Shown here: one piece after another, positions 1-6,885 of the stretch
Position numbering within the stretch: the stretch's first letter is position 1
How the letters are laid out: each line of letters opens with the position of its first letter
Assembly (NCBI GenBank): GCA_030598165.1
Contig: JAUVQL010000022.1
Span: 1-9,032, forward strand
DNA length: 9,032 bases
Source: Acidobacteriota bacterium
GTDB taxonomy: Bacteria; Acidobacteriota; Vicinamibacteria; Marinacidobacterales; SMYC01
Direction of reading: 5' to 3'
Notes under the pieces: model-generated
The model's input: only the letters and a program-made list of their open reading frames with translations
What the model was told of the DNA's origin: nothing
Databases searched by the model: none
Program-made: the position numbers and the translations under genes

Positions 1-110
1 AGCGGGTTTCACCGAGGCCCCTTGTTGGATCATAGCATGTTTACCAACTCCGGGTAGACCGGGCCAAGGAGCAGGAGGCCCCGAACACCTTTGTAAGGAA
101 TGGGTAGCAT

Positions 111-371
111 CTATTTTGTGTAATAAGCCGTGTTTTTGTCCCGGAAGTCCGCCCATTTATCAGGCAACTCTTCATCCGGGAAGATCGCCGTCACGGGACA
201 GACGGGCTCGCAGGCGCCGCAATCGATGCAGGTCTCGGGGTCGATGAAGAGCTGATCTGCCTCTTCGAAATCACCTTCCTCTTTGGTCGGGTGAATACAA
301 TCGACCGGGCAAACCTCTATACACGCAGTATCCTTGGTCCCTATGCAAGGCTCAGCAATCCAGTACGACAT
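111..371 (-). CDS. fdxA: Seven-iron ferredoxin ([3Fe-4S][4Fe-4S]), FdxA-like
   Basis: This 86-residue soluble protein is a small cytoplasmic electron carrier. The cysteine pattern matches the Azotobacter FdI type: C9, C17 and C58 should hold the [3Fe-4S] cluster, and C21, C48, C51 and C54 the [4Fe-4S] cluster, with an extra C25 as in that family. The motifs EPCIGTKDTACIEVCPVDC and CIDCGACEPVCP are directly visible. The start is supported by a very strong Shine-Dalgarno sequence 10 bases upstream. It is the last recognised gene of the nuo run, 73 bases after nuoN and on the same strand, with no clear terminator between them, so co-transcription is likely. Family identity is firm. Its partner is inference: it could feed electrons to, or accept them from, the neighbouring complex I, or serve unrelated reactions. 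The symbol is by family resemblance. Confidence 0.95.
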   Translation of the reverse strand: MSYWIAEPCIGTKDTACIEVCPVDCIHPTKEEGDFEEADQLFIDPETCIDCGACEPVCPVTAIFPDEELPDKWADFRDKNTAYYTK

Positions 372-381
372 GAGTTTTTCT

Positions 382-388
382 CCTCCTT
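382..388 (-). promoter_or_regulatory. Strong ribosome binding site of the ferredoxin gene
   Basis: The minus strand reads AAGGAGG, ending 10 bases before the ferredoxin ATG. It is the best Shine-Dalgarno match in the window. It fits a gene translated independently of nuoN, perhaps to higher level than the membrane subunits. Confidence 0.8.
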
Positions 389-444
389 GTTGTAGTAAGC
401 CGGCTACGGCTCACACCTTGCGCCGGTCTATCAACTTGCTGCCG

Positions 445-1953
445 CTACATGATATCCAGCAGTTTCTGTGAGTACTCCGTAAGACGGTCCAAATATCCCC
501 ATAGAATCAGACCAATAATGTTGGGGATAAGTAAGACAAAAAGCAAGCCCGAATATATAGGGTGTAGCTCGAGGAAGCGAGGTTCGGGCGCTTCATCACC
601 CTCGATGAACATCACTCTGATGATCTTCATGTAATAGAAAGCCGCAATGGCACTGTTCAATACTCCAACGACTGCGAACCACCCCAGTCCGGCACGTATA
701 ACTGCGCCGAAAACATACAACTTGGCCAGGAAACCGGCAAACGGCGGTATCCCCATGAGCGAGAGCAGAAAAATACCCATAGCGATGGTTAAGAAAGGCG
801 AACGCTTCCAGAACCCAGCGTAATCCTTGATGTCGAAACTCCCAGAGTCGTCATAGATGGCAATGATGACTAAAAACGCCCCGAAATTCATGAAAAGGTA
901 GATCACCATGTACATCAACATGGCTTGGATACCTTCTCCGGAAAGGACCACCGCACCCATGAGAATGTAGCCGGCATGGGCGATGCTGGAATAGGCAAGA
1001 AGTCGCTTGAGATTGTTTTGAAGAAGCGCGGTAATGTTCCCAAAGGTCATGGTGGCGACAGAGATCCCAATGAGAATCGCCTGCCAGTCGATTTGCCCCA
1101 CCATTTTCCAGGCCAAGGCACCCTCACCCGTCGGCGCAGCCATTCCTCCATAAAAGAACCGGATGAGTACGGCGAATCCGGCGATTTTCGGCCCCACGGA
1201 AAGAAATGCGGTGACCGGGGTTGGCGCACCCGCATAAACGTCCGGGCACCAAAAGTGGAATGGCACGGCGGCTATTTTGAATCCAATGCCGGCCAAAATC
1301 ATGACGACGATTAAGAGCATTGCCGGCCCGGAACCAGCCATCGCCCCGCCCCCTTGAAGCACCCCTCGAATAGTTGCCAAGTCCAAACTTCCGGTCAGGC
1401 CGAAGAGAAGCGACATACCGTAGAGCATGACCCCGGTGGAAATGGCTCCGAAGAGGACGTATTTGAGAGACGCTTCGTTCGAGAGCCTCTCCCTCCTCAG
1501 ATAGCCCACCATGATGTAAGAGGTGATCGAGACCATTTCCAAGCCCAAGTAGATCATCAACAAGTTGATAGAATTGGCCATCCACATCATGGACACCGTC
1601 GCAGCGAGCAGCAAAATATAGAGCTCCCCTCGATGCACCGACCGAAGTTCCTTCGACGGGATGGAAATCAGGGCAACAAATATAGCCGTCGCGATGAAAA
1701 TCAAGCGCAGGAGTAATCCAAAACTGTCGAGTGCGACCATGCCCGAAAACAGCCTGCCTTCGGGCGCATTCATCAAATCGACCGTAAAGTACCCTGCCAG
1801 AGCCAGCCCGGCCAGCGCAAGCAACGGGATGAGCTTGTTTCGGTCCTTGTGTCCCTTGAGGATCAGGTCCCAGACCAACACGAAGCAGAGGGTCAAGACC
1901 AGAGTCAGTTCGGGCATGGAGTACTTCAGACTGGATAGTGTTCCGAGCGCCAC
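445..1953 (-). CDS. nuoN: NADH-quinone oxidoreductase subunit N (antiporter-like membrane subunit)
   Basis: This 502-residue, highly hydrophobic protein has roughly 14 predicted membrane helices and belongs to the Mrp-antiporter-like subunits that carry protons in complex I. NuoN-specific sequence is clear: GLEMVSITSYIMVGY (137-151) with the helix-5 glutamate E139, K164 in EASLKYVLFGA, K226 in GFKIAAVPFHFW, and the signature YAGAPTPVTAFLSVGPK (240-256). Length is usual for the family. The start used is a GTG 5 bases downstream of the nuoK stop. An in-frame ATG at residue 13, just before the PELTLVL segment where many NuoN proteins begin, is an alternative. It directly follows nuoK, with no nuoL or nuoM between them, and is the only antiporter-type subunit in the window. 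Confidence 0.96.
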   Translation of the reverse strand: MALGTLSSLKYSMPELTLVLTLCFVLVWDLILKGHKDRNKLIPLLALAGLALAGYFTVDLMNAPEGRLFSGMVALDSFGLLLRLIFIATAIFVALISIPSKELRSVHRGELYILLLAATVSMMWMANSINLLMIYLGLEMVSITSYIMVGYLRRERLSNEASLKYVLFGAISTGVMLYGMSLLFGLTGSLDLATIRGVLQGGGAMAGSGPAMLLIVVMILAGIGFKIAAVPFHFWCPDVYAGAPTPVTAFLSVGPKIAGFAVLIRFFYGGMAAPTGEGALAWKMVGQIDWQAILIGISVATMTFGNITALLQNNLKRLLAYSSIAHAGYILMGAVVLSGEGIQAMLMYMVIYLFMNFGAFLVIIAIYDDSGSFDIKDYAGFWKRSPFLTIAMGIFLLSLMGIPPFAGFLAKLYVFGAVIRAGLGWFAVVGVLNSAIAAFYYMKIIRVMFIEGDEAPEPRFLELHPIYSGLLFVLLIPNIIGLILWGYLDRLTEYSQKLLDIM

Positions 1954-1958
1954 GATAC

Positions 1959-2264
1959 CTAGCCTTTCAAGACTCGAGCTTCGTCTAGATCGACGGTCTT
2001 CAGGATGCGATAGAAATTTAGGATGATGGCCAGAGCCACAGCCGCCTCACAGGCGGCAACCACGATCACGAACACCGCAAAGACCTGTCCGTCGAGATTC
2101 GCCGAGGAGTAACGCGAGAAAGCCACTAAATTGATATTGGCGGAGTTGAGAATCAACTCTATCGACATCAACACGTTGACCGCATTCTTACGCGTCAGCA
2201 CCCCAAAGATGCCCAGCGAAAAGAGCGCCGCCGAAACGATAAGATAGTGTTCGAGCGGAATCAC
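1959..2264 (-). CDS. nuoK: NADH-quinone oxidoreductase subunit K
   Basis: This 101-residue membrane protein with three helices is part of the proton path next to NuoJ. Conserved membrane glutamates are visible: E36 in LMSIELILNSANINLVAFS and E73 in AACEAAVALAI. The correct start is a GTG whose bases overlap the nuoJ stop as GTGA (plus 2261-2264). AGGAG lies 9 bases upstream (plus 2274-2278), and the resulting length equals the family norm of about 100. The reading frame stays open further upstream to an ATG at 2420, but that extension lies inside nuoJ in another frame and has no NuoK character. Translational coupling to nuoJ is likely. Confidence 0.95.
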   Translation of the reverse strand: MIPLEHYLIVSAALFSLGIFGVLTRKNAVNVLMSIELILNSANINLVAFSRYSSANLDGQVFAVFVIVVAACEAAVALAIILNFYRILKTVDLDEARVLKG

Positions 2265-2767
2265 AGGTCCGTTCTCCTGCGGACGATCATGGCCGCCCCA
2301 ATCAAGGCCGCCAACAACAAGACCGATGCTGCTTCGAAAGGCAGAATGTAGTCCGTCAAAAACAAGCGCCCGATGTGCTCGGAAGTAGGTCCTTCCATGA
2401 CAATGCCCATTTCTCGCCATGGAGTTTTGTAGATAATCGCGACGAGGGACACGAAGACCATCGCTGCCACAATCGCCCCCGGCACGACCTGGAAAGTCTC
2501 AGTTTTGAGATTCATGTCATAGATGCGGTGGGTCAGCATGATACCGAACAGCAGCAGGATGAGAATTCCACCGACGTAAATCAATACTTGAGCACCGGCC
2601 AAGAAATCAGCGCCTAGCGTCAAATAGAAGACCGCTACGCCGAAAAACGTCGCCAACAAAGCAAAGGCGGAATAAACGAGATTCTTCCCCTGTACCACGA
2701 GCATCGCCGAGGTGATCACAAAGGCAGCAGTGACATAGAAGATGATTTGTACACTTAATTGTTCCAT
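2261..2767 (-). CDS. nuoJ: NADH-quinone oxidoreductase subunit J
   Basis: This 168-residue membrane protein has about five helices. The conserved third-helix region reads ADFLAGAQVLIYVGGI (53-68) with its tyrosine Y64, and is preceded by YSAFALLATFFGVAVFYLTLG. In known complex I structures this helix changes shape during coupling of quinone reduction to proton transfer. The length is typical. The ATG lies 7 bases downstream of the nuoI stop with only a poor Shine-Dalgarno sequence, so translation is probably coupled to nuoI. The stop overlaps the nuoK GTG start. Nothing unusual is visible. Confidence 0.95.
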   Translation of the reverse strand: MEQLSVQIIFYVTAAFVITSAMLVVQGKNLVYSAFALLATFFGVAVFYLTLGADFLAGAQVLIYVGGILILLLFGIMLTHRIYDMNLKTETFQVVPGAIVAAMVFVSLVAIIYKTPWREMGIVMEGPTSEHIGRLFLTDYILPFEAASVLLLAALIGAAMIVRRRTDL

Positions 2768-2774
2768 GTCGTGG

Positions 2775-3311
2775 TCACTCGCCCCCTACCGCCGCCGGCT
2801 CGGGCTCCTCCAGCGGTTTGGGTGGAGCGGGCTCCTCTTTGGCGAACCGGTACAGGAAATTGCCCTTGTCGCTCTCGGCAAACTCGTACTCCGGCGTCAT
2901 CACGATGCAATCCGTCGGGCAAGGAAAAACGCACAACGCGCAGTAACAGCAAAGCGTCATGTCGATATCGAACTGCACCACTCCTTGCTTGATCGGCATG
3001 CCATTGGACGCGAAAATGGCCGGGTCGGTCTTCTCCCTCTTCTGGGTCGTGATGTAAAGGCAATCCACCGGGCAGGCCTTCTCACATTGTTTGCAGCCGA
3101 TGCAATCTTCGATTTTGACGTGAAGCCGCATCCGTGACCGGGATTGGAGAAGTCCTTCCGGCACGATGGAGGATTGCCAACGCTCTTCCGGCTTTTCATC
3201 CGCCGTGTACTGCTGGGTGACATTCGGCATGAAGAGGTGCTTCCCTGTCACCCACATGCCCTTAGCGATGGTGACGACGGCCTCGATTAGATGAGCGAAA
3301 TACTTTTTCAT
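2775..3311 (-). CDS. nuoI: NADH-quinone oxidoreductase subunit I (2x[4Fe-4S] ferredoxin-like)
   Basis: This 178-residue peripheral-arm subunit carries the two tetranuclear clusters (N6a and N6b in the usual naming) that pass electrons to NuoB. The two motifs are visible: C70, C73, C76 and C80-P in CIGCKQCEKACP, and C121, C124, C127 and C131-P in CCYCALCVFPCP. Extra cysteines occur at 84, 122 and 135. An N-terminal amphipathic stretch (about 1-25) resembles the membrane-lying helix of the family. The C-terminus (about 159-178) is an unusual proline- and glutamate-rich tail. The segment before the first cluster is divergent from the common RGRH-type sequence of NuoI. The start has AGGGAG only 3 bases upstream. 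It lies 16 bases after nuoH. Confidence 0.94.
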   Translation of the reverse strand: MKKYFAHLIEAVVTIAKGMWVTGKHLFMPNVTQQYTADEKPEERWQSSIVPEGLLQSRSRMRLHVKIEDCIGCKQCEKACPVDCLYITTQKREKTDPAIFASNGMPIKQGVVQFDIDMTLCCYCALCVFPCPTDCIVMTPEYEFAESDKGNFLYRFAKEEPAPPKPLEEPEPAAVGGE

Positions 3312-3327
3312 GATCTCCCTGTGAATA

Positions 3328-4467
3328 TCAGTTCCCTAGCGACAAGAAGCCGACCATGATGAGAAGCACGAAGGAGATGGGAATCAAATACTTCCAGCAT
3401 AGAGTCATGAGCTGATCCACTCGTAGTCGCGGAAGCGTCCATCTCAGCCACATCTGAACGAACACCAAGAAAAGTGCCTTGAAGAGGAACAGTAATGAAC
3501 CCGGCAATAGTGAATGAGGTAAGGCGCCGTGCCAGCCTCCCAAGAAGAGAATGGCCGCCACGCCGCTCACCAGAAACATCGCTCCGTACTCCGCAAGGAA
3601 GAAGAAGGCGAAGCGCATGCCGCTGTATTCCGTGTGGAATCCAGCCACCAATTCGGACTCCGCCTCAGGGATGTCGAACGGAGTGCGATTCGTCTCCGCC
3701 AAGCCACAGATGAACAGCACGATGAAGGCCACCAGGTTCAGCCCGTACATGCGAAAGATGAACCAGTTGAATAATCCCCCTGCTTGAGCGGCAATGATGT
3801 CTTGGAGATTCATGCTTCCCACTTGAACGACGACGACCAAGAGTGTCAGCACAGTGGGAATCTCGTAACTCACCATTTGAGCTGCCGAGCGCATGCCCCC
3901 ATAAAGCGAATATTTGTTATCCGAAGCCCAACCTGCCATGAGGAGGCCAATCGAATTCAGGGAGGTTATCGCCACGATGTAAAGTAGACCTATATTCAGA
4001 TCAGAGAGAACGAGATCGGCACCCCAAGGGATAACGGCAAAGGCTGCAAAGGTTCCTGTTACCACTAGATAAGGCGCCAGTTTGAATAGCGGCCGGTCCG
4101 CCTTCGCAGGGATGATGTCCTCTTTGAAAATCAACTTGATACCATCGGCGAAGCTCTGCAGGACCCCGTGCCACCCCACTCGCATGGGACCCAGTCGATC
4201 CTGGGTATGGGCGGCGACTTTTCGCTCGAACCAGATGAAAAAGATCGGAAGGAGGGTGAGGACCGTCACGGTTGCCCCAACGCCGAGCGCCGTCGCCACC
4301 AACGTACGAAGACCGGCAGGAACCAAAACTTCGATTTGTGCCGACAAAAAACCGGCAATGAGAGGTAGTGCGCCTACGATGATCAGGAAACCAACAACGG
4401 CCAAGAGAACACCTGCCGAGATAAACGGCAGGATTCTCATCTCGATCTGTCGTGCTCGAGTGATCAT
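3328..4467 (-). CDS. nuoH: NADH-quinone oxidoreductase subunit H
   Basis: This 379-residue membrane subunit forms much of the quinone-binding chamber with NuoB and NuoD. Family landmarks are [20 protein letters not shown] (about 80-99), [29 protein letters not shown], and the acidic loop [20 protein letters not shown]. The protein is longer than the usual 325-350 residues. About 80 residues precede the ERK motif, whereas E. coli NuoH has roughly 35, and residues 12-42 look like an additional membrane helix. An internal ATG at codon 10 could be the true start but would not remove that helix. The start ATG overlaps the nuoD stop by one base (TGATG), so coupling to nuoD is likely and there is no room for nuoEFG between them. 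Confidence 0.95.
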   Translation of the reverse strand: MITRARQIEMRILPFISAGVLLAVVGFLIIVGALPLIAGFLSAQIEVLVPAGLRTLVATALGVGATVTVLTLLPIFFIWFERKVAAHTQDRLGPMRVGWHGVLQSFADGIKLIFKEDIIPAKADRPLFKLAPYLVVTGTFAAFAVIPWGADLVLSDLNIGLLYIVAITSLNSIGLLMAGWASDNKYSLYGGMRSAAQMVSYEIPTVLTLLVVVVQVGSMNLQDIIAAQAGGLFNWFIFRMYGLNLVAFIVLFICGLAETNRTPFDIPEAESELVAGFHTEYSGMRFAFFFLAEYGAMFLVSGVAAILFLGGWHGALPHSLLPGSLLFLFKALFLVFVQMWLRWTLPRLRVDQLMTLCWKYLIPISFVLLIMVGFLSLGN

Positions 4468-5645
4468 CAGCGGTCGATTTCTCCAAGAACGATGTCAAGG
4501 CTGCCAATAATGGCGACGATATCAGCAATCAACGCTCCGCGAGCGATTTCGTCAAAGAGGCTCATGGCCACGAAACAGGGGGAGCGCCCTTTGACTCGGA
4601 ATGGTTTGAGCCCTCCGTCACTGACTACATAGAAACCGAGCTCGCCGCGAGGTGCTTCAGTACGGTAGTAGACCTCACCCACCTTGGGCTTGATTCTCTT
4701 GGGGACCTTCTCGTGCACATCGCCTTCTGCAGGAATCTGGTCGAGCGCCTGGAGCACGATCTTCACGCTTTCCCGCATCTCACGGACACGAACATAGTAG
4801 CGGGACCAGCACGAGCCCACCGGGCCGTGCCTGCCATCACTAACTGGGACGTCGAACTCATAATTCTCGTACCCACAGTACGGATCGTCTTTGCGAACAT
4901 CCCATGTGATGCCGGAACCGCGGAGGTTGGGGCCGCTCAACGCATAATCGATAGCCACGTCGGGGGTAATGACTCCGACGTTGGCGGTCCGTCGCGTAAA
5001 GATTTTGTTGAAACTCAGGAGGTCATCGAGCTCATCAACGACAGGTAGGAAGGACTGGACGTATTGCCGGCACTTCTCGACCCATCCATCGGGCAAATTA
5101 TGAGACACTCCGCCCACCCAGTTGAAGTTGTAGAGCAGACGAGCCCCACAAAGCCACTCGAACAAATCGAGGATTCCTTCCCGCTCGCGGAAACAGTGGA
5201 GGAACGGTGTGAAGGCGCCGATGTCCATTCCGAAGGTTCCAATGGCGAGAAGATGACTGGCGATGCGTTGGAGCTCGGACACGATCACCCGGATGGCCTG
5301 CACGCGCTCATTAACCTCGATGGCCATGAGCTTCTCGACCGCAAGAACATAGGTCAAGCTGTTGCCCATGGAGGCCACGTAATCCATGCGATCGGTAAAT
5401 GGAATGACACCTGGGTAGTCGACGTTCTCGGCATGTTTTTCGAAGTTGCGGTGGAGGTAGCCGATGTGAGGCCGGGCCCTTTTGATAACCTCGCCGTCCG
5501 TCACGAGCTCGAGCCGAAGCACGCCATGGGTCGCCGGATGCTGCGGACCCATGTTCAAAATCATTTCGTCCTCTTCGAGATCCTTGGCATCGAAGCTGTA
5601 GCTTTCGTCAGGAAGGACTTCGTATTGCTTAGGTTCGTGGCTCAT
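4467..5645 (-). CDS. nuoD: NADH-quinone oxidoreductase subunit D (49 kDa, quinone-site subunit)
   Basis: This 392-residue soluble subunit is related to the large subunit of NiFe hydrogenases but lacks the metal site, and it forms the quinone pocket with NuoB. It has the family signatures [14 protein letters not shown] (32-45), [11 protein letters not shown] (60-70) and [11 protein letters not shown] (85-95), and ends in the conserved [12 protein letters not shown]. It is separate from NuoC, not fused as in E. coli. The length is normal for the unfused form. The first 25 residues are a variable acidic leader. The upstream Shine-Dalgarno sequence is weak (AAAAGAAG). The gene is preceded by a 170-base spacer with repeats, unlike all other nuo junctions here. 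Confidence 0.97.
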   Translation of the reverse strand: MSHEPKQYEVLPDESYSFDAKDLEEDEMILNMGPQHPATHGVLRLELVTDGEVIKRARPHIGYLHRNFEKHAENVDYPGVIPFTDRMDYVASMGNSLTYVLAVEKLMAIEVNERVQAIRVIVSELQRIASHLLAIGTFGMDIGAFTPFLHCFREREGILDLFEWLCGARLLYNFNWVGGVSHNLPDGWVEKCRQYVQSFLPVVDELDDLLSFNKIFTRRTANVGVITPDVAIDYALSGPNLRGSGITWDVRKDDPYCGYENYEFDVPVSDGRHGPVGSCWSRYYVRVREMRESVKIVLQALDQIPAEGDVHEKVPKRIKPKVGEVYYRTEAPRGELGFYVVSDGGLKPFRVKGRSPCFVAMSLFDEIARGALIADIVAIIGSLDIVLGEIDR

Positions 5646-5661
5646 CTTCTTTTACTGAACT

Positions 5662-5677
5662 TTTGACTGTTTGACTG
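5662..5677 (+). repeat. Two tandem copies of TTTGACTG
   Basis: Two perfect adjacent copies of an 8-base unit lie 16 bases upstream of the nuoD start (on the minus strand CAGTCAAA twice). A third GACTGTTT word occurs at 5706-5713. The period is the same as in the array at 5745, but the sequence differs. Confidence 0.75.
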
Positions 5678-5684
5678 CCTAGCC

Positions 5685-5707
5685 GCCCGGCACAGCCGGG
5701 CCTACGA
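5685..5707. repeat. GC-rich perfect hairpin, copy A of a spacer element
   Basis: GCCCGGC and GCCGGGC form a perfect 7-base stem (5685-5691 with 5695-5701) around a 3-base ACA loop, followed by CTACGA. The element matches copy B at 5788-5814 at both ends (GCCCGGCAC at the left, CCGG-CCTAC at the right). No T-run follows on either strand, so it is not a typical intrinsic terminator. It could form a hairpin in the nuoC-nuoD transcript that affects mRNA stability. Confidence 0.7.
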
Positions 5708-5728
5708 CTGTTTCTGCTCGTAGCTCAT
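5702..5728 (-). other. Eight-codon mini-ORF resembling the nuoD start
   Basis: The minus strand reads ATG, seven more codons and TAG, giving MSYEQKQS. NuoD begins MSHEPKQY, so five of the first seven residues agree, and 16 of the first 24 bases are the same. An AAGGAAAG stretch lies directly before this ATG, which could act as a ribosome binding site. It may be a remnant of a local duplication of the nuoD 5' end, a leader peptide, or chance. No function is claimed. Confidence 0.4.
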
Positions 5729-5744
5729 CTTTCCTTGTTCTTTA

Positions 5745-5781
5745 TTCTTGAATTCTTGAATTCTTGAATTCTCGAGTTCTT
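5745..5781 (+). repeat. Octamer tandem array (TTCTTGAA), nuoC-nuoD spacer
   Basis: Three perfect copies of TTCTTGAA (5745-5768) are followed by a diverged fourth copy TTCTCGAG and a partial fifth. The array contains repeated GAATTC words and lies about 35 bases beyond the nuoC stop, within the transcript. A related array occurs at 8367-8412 with the diverged units on the same side. Confidence 0.85.
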
Positions 5782-5787
5782 TCTTCT

Positions 5788-5814
5788 GCCCGGCACCCGC
5801 CTACGCCGGCCTAC
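5788..5814. repeat. GC-rich imperfect palindrome, copy B of a spacer element
   Basis: The plus strand runs GCCCGGCACCCGCCTACGCC and then GGCCTAC. It shares GCCCGGCAC at the left and CCGG-CCTAC at the right with copy A (5685-5707), with a different centre. It lies directly after the nuoC stop, in the same orientation as copy A, and the two copies flank the octamer array. Confidence 0.6.
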
Positions 5815-5815
5815 A

Positions 5816-6355
5816 CTAATCAAAAGGCCCCACGCCGATATCCTCCCCCTCTTGGGCACGTTCCACCAATTGCTTGACCGGTTTGATGGGAATGCCATGC
5901 CACTTTTCCGGCCATTCCCAGTCCTTGCGGAGCGGATATCCCTCCCAATCGTCGGGCAGGAAAATCCGACGCAGGTCGCTATGACCTACAAAGGTGATCC
6001 CGTACAGATCGAAGGCTTCCCTCTCGTGCCAGTTGGCGGTCTTCCAAACACCCTCGACCGTCGCCACCCTGGGCTCATCGCGAGGAAGCTCCACCTTCAA
6101 TACCAACCAGTGACGGTGCTTCAATGAAAAGAGGTGGTAAACCACTTGCATCTTTTCATCGGCGGGGTAGTCCACCCCGGAGAGGCAATGGAGAGTATCG
6201 AAGGCCATCTCGGGCTCATCGCGACACCAATTCGTCACATCGACGATGACATCTGCATCGACGACAACGAAAGTATCGCCCGACTCGACCTCTCCGAGCT
6301 TGACCTTCCCAGGGTACTTTTCGTCCAGCTTCTCGTGGAATTCCGCTGTCTTCAT
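5816..6355 (-). CDS. nuoC: NADH-quinone oxidoreductase subunit C (30 kDa)
   Basis: This 179-residue soluble subunit of the peripheral arm packs against NuoD and NuoB and holds no cofactor. The complex I 30 kDa signature is clear at about 109-131 (WHEREAFDLYGITFVGHSDL followed by RRI), then LPDDWEGYPLRKDWEWP. HCLSGVDYP (56-64) is also typical. The length is normal for a NuoC not fused to NuoD. The ATG is 3 bases after the nuoB stop. The candidate Shine-Dalgarno AGGAG (plus 6368-6372) lies inside the nuoB end, 12 bases upstream, which suggests coupled translation. Confidence 0.96.
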   Translation of the reverse strand: MKTAEFHEKLDEKYPGKVKLGEVESGDTFVVVDADVIVDVTNWCRDEPEMAFDTLHCLSGVDYPADEKMQVVYHLFSLKHRHWLVLKVELPRDEPRVATVEGVWKTANWHEREAFDLYGITFVGHSDLRRIFLPDDWEGYPLRKDWEWPEKWHGIPIKPVKQLVERAQEGEDIGVGPFD

Positions 6356-6358
6356 GGT

Positions 6359-6871
6359 TCAAGCTGACTCCTGCCGACGGCCTTCCCTTGGATCTTCCAT
6401 GAGTGATCGCTCACGGATGACATCTTGTAGCTTCATGATCCCGTAGAGGAGCGCCTCAGGGCGGGGCGGACAACCCGGCACATAGACGTCCACGGGAATA
6501 ATTTGATCGACACCCTTTACGACGTGATAGCCATATTGCCAGTAAGGACCGCCATTGTTGGCACAGCTCCCCATGGAGATAACGTATTTGGGCTCCGCCA
6601 TCTGCTCATACAGGCGCTTGATGCGAACACCCATCTTGTGGGTAACGGTCCCGGCCACAATCATGAGGTCCGATTGCCTTGGTGTCGCCCGGGGTATCAG
6701 TCCCAAGCGATCCCAATCGTAGCGGCTCGCACCTGCAGCCATCATTTCAATGGCGCAGCAAGCGAGACCAAAAACCATCGGAAAAAGGGAGGAGAGCCGA
6801 GCCCAGTTGACCACTTGATCCACCGTAGTCAGGGCGATGCGACTGTTTCCAATTGTTTTGATCAAGTCCAT
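6359..6871 (-). CDS. nuoB: NADH-quinone oxidoreductase subunit B (N2 cluster)
   Basis: This 170-residue subunit carries the terminal [4Fe-4S] cluster N2 that donates electrons to quinone. The four ligands are visible: the adjacent pair C38-C39 in [12 protein letters not shown]103 in [17 protein letters not shown], and C134 in [15 protein letters not shown]. The chosen ATG (plus 6869-6871) gives the usual family length and sits 14 bases after the nuoA stop, with AAAGGG a short distance upstream. The same frame is open further upstream to an ATG at 7156, but that stretch overlaps nuoA in another frame and has no NuoB similarity, so it is rejected. The core is intact. Confidence 0.97.
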   Translation of the reverse strand: MDLIKTIGNSRIALTTVDQVVNWARLSSLFPMVFGLACCAIEMMAAGASRYDWDRLGLIPRATPRQSDLMIVAGTVTHKMGVRIKRLYEQMAEPKYVISMGSCANNGGPYWQYGYHVVKGVDQIIPVDVYVPGCPPRPEALLYGIMKLQDVIRERSLMEDPREGRRQESA

Positions 6872-6885
6872 GCTGCCGTGCCCTT

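Noticed and set aside
1..110. Open minus-strand frames downstream of the ferredoxin, including a 26-codon ORF starting directly after its stop (30-110) and a frame open to the window edge with an ATG at 31-33
   Set aside because: Too short, no recognised motif, and no well-placed ribosome binding site. The edge frame may be the start of a real gene, but the window does not show enough.
398..411. Small hairpin AGCCG-GCTA-CGGCT between nuoN and the ferredoxin gene as a terminator
   Set aside because: Only a 5-base stem with no following T-run, so it is not a credible intrinsic terminator.
4001..4528. 175-codon minus-strand frame spanning the nuoD-nuoH junction
   Set aside because: Overlaps two certain genes in another frame. 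Its composition (many R, S, G) is that of an out-of-frame translation.
5064..5666. 200-codon plus-strand open frame antisense to nuoD
   Set aside because: It mirrors the strongly conserved nuoD codons, has no family resemblance, and is explained as a shadow frame.
5745..5781. CRISPR-like array
   Set aside because: Units are 8 bases and directly adjacent with no spacers, so this is a simple tandem repeat.
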